Shown here piece by piece: positions 59,407-64,000 of a stretch of 64,000 bases of DNA; position 1 is the stretch's first letter; each line of letters begins with the position of its first letter. The notes under the pieces are model-generated. The model was given only the letters and a program-made list of their open reading frames with translations. It searched no databases and had not been told where the DNA came from. The DNA comes from Rhynchosporium graminicola (Eukaryota > Ascomycota > Leotiomycetes > Helotiales > Ploettnerulaceae), in NCBI GenBank assembly GCA_900074885.1, contig FJUW01000033.1, positions 124,001 through 188,000 on the forward strand, read 5' to 3'. Made by a program: the position numbers and the translations under genes.

Positions 59407-62400
59407 NTTATAAGAAGTCCTTTAACGATTTATATTAATAGCTATAACGCTTGCTCTAGAAAGGTCTCAAAACTACCTGAGTAATAAGACCTCATATTAC
59501 TATGAATATAAAGTAGTAAGAATCACTTAAGAATCTATAACTAAAGAGTAAAGAAATAGAGAGAGAAGAGAAGTATATATATAAAAAGAGGCCCCTAAAC
59601 TCTACTTATATAATCTCGCTTAGTAGTAAGTGTTTCTACTAATAGGGAGAAACCTCTAAACCTAACTAGTCGTCATACTACCCCCCCCTCCGAAAAAAGC
59701 TCGCCCTCGAGCGTTAGTCTATTTCCTTATTACTATTAAAGTAGTTGTAATTATCAATTCTATCGTAGAAAGCTTTCAGCTAATCAGGTAGTTTAGTAGG
59801 AGGTCTAACTTACGTTAAGTTATTAAAGTAGAATTATTATAGCTTAGCGAGAGCGTATTTAACGTCTATAGCGTTATACTATATGAGATCGACATTTTGA
59901 TTTAACTAGGAAACTTAGTATAAGAGGCTATTACGCTACTTACAGCACGTAAGTATATCTTCGATCTCCTATTTATCGTTACTAGTAATATTAATAAGTA
60001 ATAGCGTTAGTAAGGTTTATCTTAGTAAGAAGTTATTTAAATATTTCCGTAGCTTAGCAGCAGGGAATATATTATATACTTTTATACTAGTAAGGAGCTC
60101 TAGACAATAAGAGCTTCCGACCTTTTTAATTATACGAAAGGGTCTATTAGTCAGGAAGTCGAGTTTTTTACTAGGTTAAATACTCGTAAAGTAGTATATA
60201 TCTAGCTAGATAAAGTCGTCTATAGTAAAGTCGACTTTATAGCGTAAGCGATTATAAGATTAAGATATCTTAGCTTAAGTATATTAGAGGCTTAATTAAG
60301 TAGTAATCTAAGCGTCGCGTAGATAATTAGCGTAATCTAGAGCTTACTAAGTATTCAACTTATCAGTAAGCGTAGCAGAATCAGGTAGGTCTTTCTAATT
60401 CTAATTAACGCGAGGTATATATCTATAAATAACTTCAAAGAGTAAGAGACCTCTAAGGGATTCGTAAAAGAGAGTTATCTAGATATAGTTTATAATAGGT
60501 AAGAATTCTGACTAGTCGTCTTAATAGTAAGAGATAAAAGGTCGTAATCTACGTTAGAGATATTAGTTATAGATCTCTATTTAGCTATCTATTTATAAGT
60601 AGTCTACTACAGAAAGCTATCTTTTAGTACCGAGAATCGTAATAACTATAATCTAAAAACAGGAAACGAATTAAGGCCCTCTATTAGAGGTAATTATTAA
60701 TAGAGCTCCGAAATAGCGGTATACGTAGTATAAGTAAAGCTTTATAAGGTCGCGCGTATCGGAGGTCTTTCGGTATAGAATACTAATTACTTATTTACTA
60801 AAACAGTCGATAAATATAAGAACGTTATTATAGCTATATTTATCGCGGTTAAAGCTATAGTAGTCGATTATAATATACTCCTATAGATATAATAGTATAA
60901 GTAGAGGTTAGAGGAGGCCCGGTTTCTTATCACGCGGCACTTAAATTCGTTAGTAAGTATAATAGTTACAGTAGTACTAGTTAATAGTTAAAGCGATTCC
61001 GTACTACTAGTATTATAATACTAGTAGTTATAAGGTCTTCTTTACACTTAGATAAGTAGTCTCTAATCAGTCGTATACTTCGCGTATAAGTAGCGTACAG
61101 AGGTATAAAACGTTAAGTACGATTAGTCTTCTTTTATAAAGTAGAAGATCTTTTTCTATAGTTAGTTTTCTAAGAGTAGTAAAGAGAGCTTATTTCTATA
61201 GTACTTAGAGTAACAGAGTAATACGATTAGTATCAAGTACTTACTATACTATAGAAAAGACTAGCGATAGGTCGGCGACTTCCAAGGCGTTAATAAGCTC
61301 AAAGTTATCTATAGAGTCGGAGCTATTCCGGAGGTTACTTATAAGTAGTACTAGATCGATTTAGTCTTCGCGTAGCAGCTACTATAAACGCTAGGTTCTT
61401 TTAGCGTTATTCTAGTTATCTAATTCATCTGTTCTACGAGAGAGAGTATCAGTAAGTAGATTATACTTCCTAGGTCGATAGGTAATTATAAAGTTATAAT
61501 CTACGAATAGCTTAGCTTATCGGGCTTATCGTACGTTTAGCTATTTAGAGGTTATGAAGTACTTAAGAGCTTTATAATTAGTAATAACGCGGATTTAATA
61601 TAGTACGCCTACGAGCTCAGATCTCCAGTTACTAAAAGATCGTATAATTATAAGTATTTCCTTATCGTGAATAACGTAATTAAGCTCAGCAGGTAGTATA
61701 GTCTTAGAGAAGTAAGCTACTAGGAACTAGTCTTCGTCGTACTATTACAATAGTACACCTGCTATTACTCTATTACTAGCGTCTGTTTCGATTATATAAG
61801 GTAGATATTACTAATAGTAGTAGAGAAGTAGTACCGAAATAAGAGCGTACTTTAGGTAATTAAAGGTATCTTTACACTCCCTAGCGAACCGAAATAACAT
61901 GTTATTTTTAGTAAGTTATATAAGAGGTTTTATAATAATTCTGTAGTCCTTAATAAATCGTTAGTAGAAATTATAAAAGCTTAAGAATAATTATACGCCC
62001 TTAATTATAGTTAGGTAATTCTAAGATTATATAATATTAACTTTCTTAGGGTCTACCTCGATCCTAGAAGTAGAGATAATAAACCTAAGGTATTTAGTAT
62101 AAGTAACGTTGAATTTATACTTCTTAAAGTCGGCTTATAATCTAGCGTCTTATAATTATTATAGCACCTTATATATATATAATTAATACTATAGTAAGTC
62201 GTTAGAGTAGATCAGAATATTATCTAGATATACTATATAGAAGTCGTCCAAGTAGTCGAATAAGACGTTATTCATATATCGCTAGTATATCATAGGGCTA
62301 TTAGTCAGACCGAAAAGGAGTACTTTATACTTATATATACTATAATAAGTCCGGAAAGTCGTATACTCTTCAGAGGCTAGATCTATTCGAATTCGGTAGA

Positions 62401-64000
62401 ACGCTTAGCAAATATCTAGTTTAGTAAATATCTTAGTAGTAGAGATTCTAGCCAGCGTTTCATCGATTAATAGCAATAGATATTAATCCTTCCTCGTGAG
62501 GTTATTAAGTACGCGAAAGTCGATATAGAATCTTAGACTTCTATTAGCTTTCTTAATAAAAAGAATAAGTGCAGTATATAGTACTTAAGAAAGTTCAATA
62601 AAACCTTTAGCTAAGTTATTAGTAATATACGCCTTAACGACTTCAAGTTCTTTAGCTAATATCTTATATAAGAGAGAGTATTTAAGGTTCTTCTCGGCCC
62701 CTTCCTTAAGCTTAATTCAGTAATCGTATAAGCGATAAGAAAGGAGAATATCGCTAGCTTCCTTAGAAAAGACGTATACCTACTAGCTATACTCGTAAGA
62801 GATCTATAGTTCTAAATCTAATTCGCTTAAGCTAATAGCAAATTACTAGGCAGTTTTATAACGTTCCGTAAGGTCGATAGTTAAAGATATAATAATAGTA
62901 TCGCGTTACTGAACTGCGATTCGGTCGTTAAGAAGCTTATCTATCTTGTGAAGAGTAATAGAGAAGATCTTATTATTAGAAGACTTCTAGCGTTTATATA
63001 AGAGATAGAAAGCTAAGCTGCTAATTACGTAAATCTCTAGCGCAAGAGGCTCTAGAAGAGGTCTAAGCATACGAGGTGATCTTTATCGCTTCCGAAATAT
63101 CGTAGTAGCTATTTTTATACTTTAAGTAGCTTCTATTAAGTCGCGAGACAGTATTCTAAGTAACTATTAGTCTATAGTATAAATTACACGAGCGTAATCT
63201 TATACGTAAGTCTTTAATATAGAGACTTCTAATTAGAGTTAAAGTAGAGATTCACGCGGGATATAAGCGATAATATCACTAAATCGTACGTACTTTAGCT
63301 ATATATCAGTAGTCTCTCTAGAGTATAAAGACCTCTCTTTACTACTCTATTCTCGTTCTTCAGATAATAAACACTTAGGCTTATCATATCTATAATAAGT
63401 ACTATAAACGCCGGAGAAACGGTCCTAACTGATCGGCGGTAGTAATAGAGAGTTAGTTACCTATAGAATACTCTCTAGAGGAGAGTTTTAGATATTTTTA
63501 TAGCTATAAGTCTCCTTAGAAGTGCGCTTCCGAGCTAGTAATAATCGTTTAATAATAGAGATAGAGTTAATAATAGCTCGAATATTAATAAGAGAGTTAG
63601 CTACGCTTCGCTATTCCTCGTACGCTTCCCAGAACTAATTAAAGCGTTCGTTTCGTTCGTCAGCGTTATATTAGTAGCGCTAGTAGGTATAGTATTTACG
63701 TAAGTCCTTAATCTCAATCGGAGAGCTATAAACGTTACTAGGAGGAGTATATAATAGCTAAATAATCTATCGTTTAGAGGTATCTAAGAGTACTTAATAT
63801 TCCGAAAGCCAGGTCCTTCCGAGTATAATACTATAGTTTCCGAGAGTAGTAATAAGAAAGAGGGTAAATACTTGAACGCGACGATCTACTATTAAATTAA
63901 GTATCGTATAGTAACTAATAGTACTACTATTAACGCTATTAAAGCCTTTAATAGGAATTATATTTAATAGAAGGTGAATTAAAAGTTTTAAGAAGAAAGA
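58050..64000 (-). pseudogene. pol remains of element E
   Basis: On the minus strand the integrase core lies at about 58990-59300 (repeated at 60620-60930), with VPRDKKPGLL, VLIFIDRFSK and NRGPQFVSCF. The last two are typical of the DDE core. RT lies at about 62215-62700, with VLLFGLTNSPMIY and YLDNILIYSNDLL. RNase H is between, about 61450-61900. Stops occur at likely former Gln codons. Beyond 63300 the frame is hard to follow and probably covers protease and gag. Confidence 0.8.

Larger units (their letters stand above)
57812..64000 (-). mobile_element. Ty3/Gypsy element E, a second family, cut by the window end
   Basis: It is inserted in element D in reverse orientation. From the left: 3' LTR (57812-58046), a polypurine tract seen as CCCCCCCCTCC on the plus strand, then integrase, RNase H, RT and probably protease/gag towards the window end. 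Its sequence is unlike A-D. Some CpA and TpG remain, so RIP is less complete. The 5' LTR is outside the window. Part of it (59408-61037) is a repeated contig end. Confidence 0.85.

Noticed and set aside
28740..64000. CRISPR-like or satellite repeat array
   Set aside because: The repeats are long retrotransposon segments and contig duplicates, with no short regular repeat/spacer pattern.
1..64000. tRNA or rRNA genes
   Set aside because: No cloverleaf with a GTTCGAATC-type T-arm and no rRNA core sequence was recognised by eye; a covariance search could still find one.

Overview
The window is fungal nuclear DNA, most likely from a filamentous ascomycete (Pezizomycotina). The evidence is genes with several 40-130 nt GT-AG introns carrying CTAAC/CTGAC-type branch sites, Zn2Cys6 regulators, fungal MFS, GH3, FMO and flavocytochrome b2 families, and retrotransposons with the signature of repeat-induced point mutation (RIP). 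The species cannot be named from the sequence.

The window has two compartments. Positions 1 to about 28,715 are ordinary gene-containing DNA. They hold a Ser-rich protein of unknown function (5121-5993, +), an MFS sugar transporter (9635-11437, -), a divergently transcribed regulator with two tandem zinc clusters (12119-14690, +), a PA14-containing GH3 beta-glucosidase (15165-17859, +), a frameshifted remnant resembling a NAD(P)-binding epimerase (about 18400-18713, +), a membrane acyltransferase-3 protein (19290-20753, -), a flavin-containing monooxygenase (22129-24385, -) and an L-lactate dehydrogenase/flavocytochrome b2-like enzyme (26944-28415, -). Exon structures were rebuilt by eye and the reading frame closes for each gene. 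No gene could be supported in 1-5120, 5994-9634 or 24386-26943.

The transporter, regulator and beta-glucosidase look like a small sugar-utilisation cluster. A 16-nt motif lies in the shared transporter/regulator promoter and again before the beta-glucosidase, and in both places it ends 194 nt before an ATG (regulator and glucosidase). The glucosidase has no obvious signal peptide, which fits uptake of an oligosaccharide by the MFS protein followed by hydrolysis inside the cell. The transporter has an in-frame TAG at its ninth codon unless an unseen first exon splices over it.

From about 28,716 to the end the DNA is AT-rich and made of decayed transposable elements. A possible DNA-transposon remnant is followed by nested Ty3/Gypsy elements. 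Element A (+) is interrupted by element C (-). C is interrupted by element B (+, complete, 268-bp LTRs, 5-bp target duplication ATTTC) and again by element D (+). D is interrupted by element E (-), which belongs to a second Gypsy family and runs off the window. A-D are so heavily RIPped that CpA and TpG are almost absent, so ATG codons have nearly vanished. B and C also carry an antisense open frame between integrase and 3' LTR that I do not recognise.

The assembly here is faulty. Each of four N positions (two long gaps and two single Ns) is flanked by a near-perfect repeat of the sequence before it (317, 1506, 1613 and 1630 bp), which is best explained by unmerged overlapping contig ends. 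About 5 kb of the window is probably duplicated artefact.
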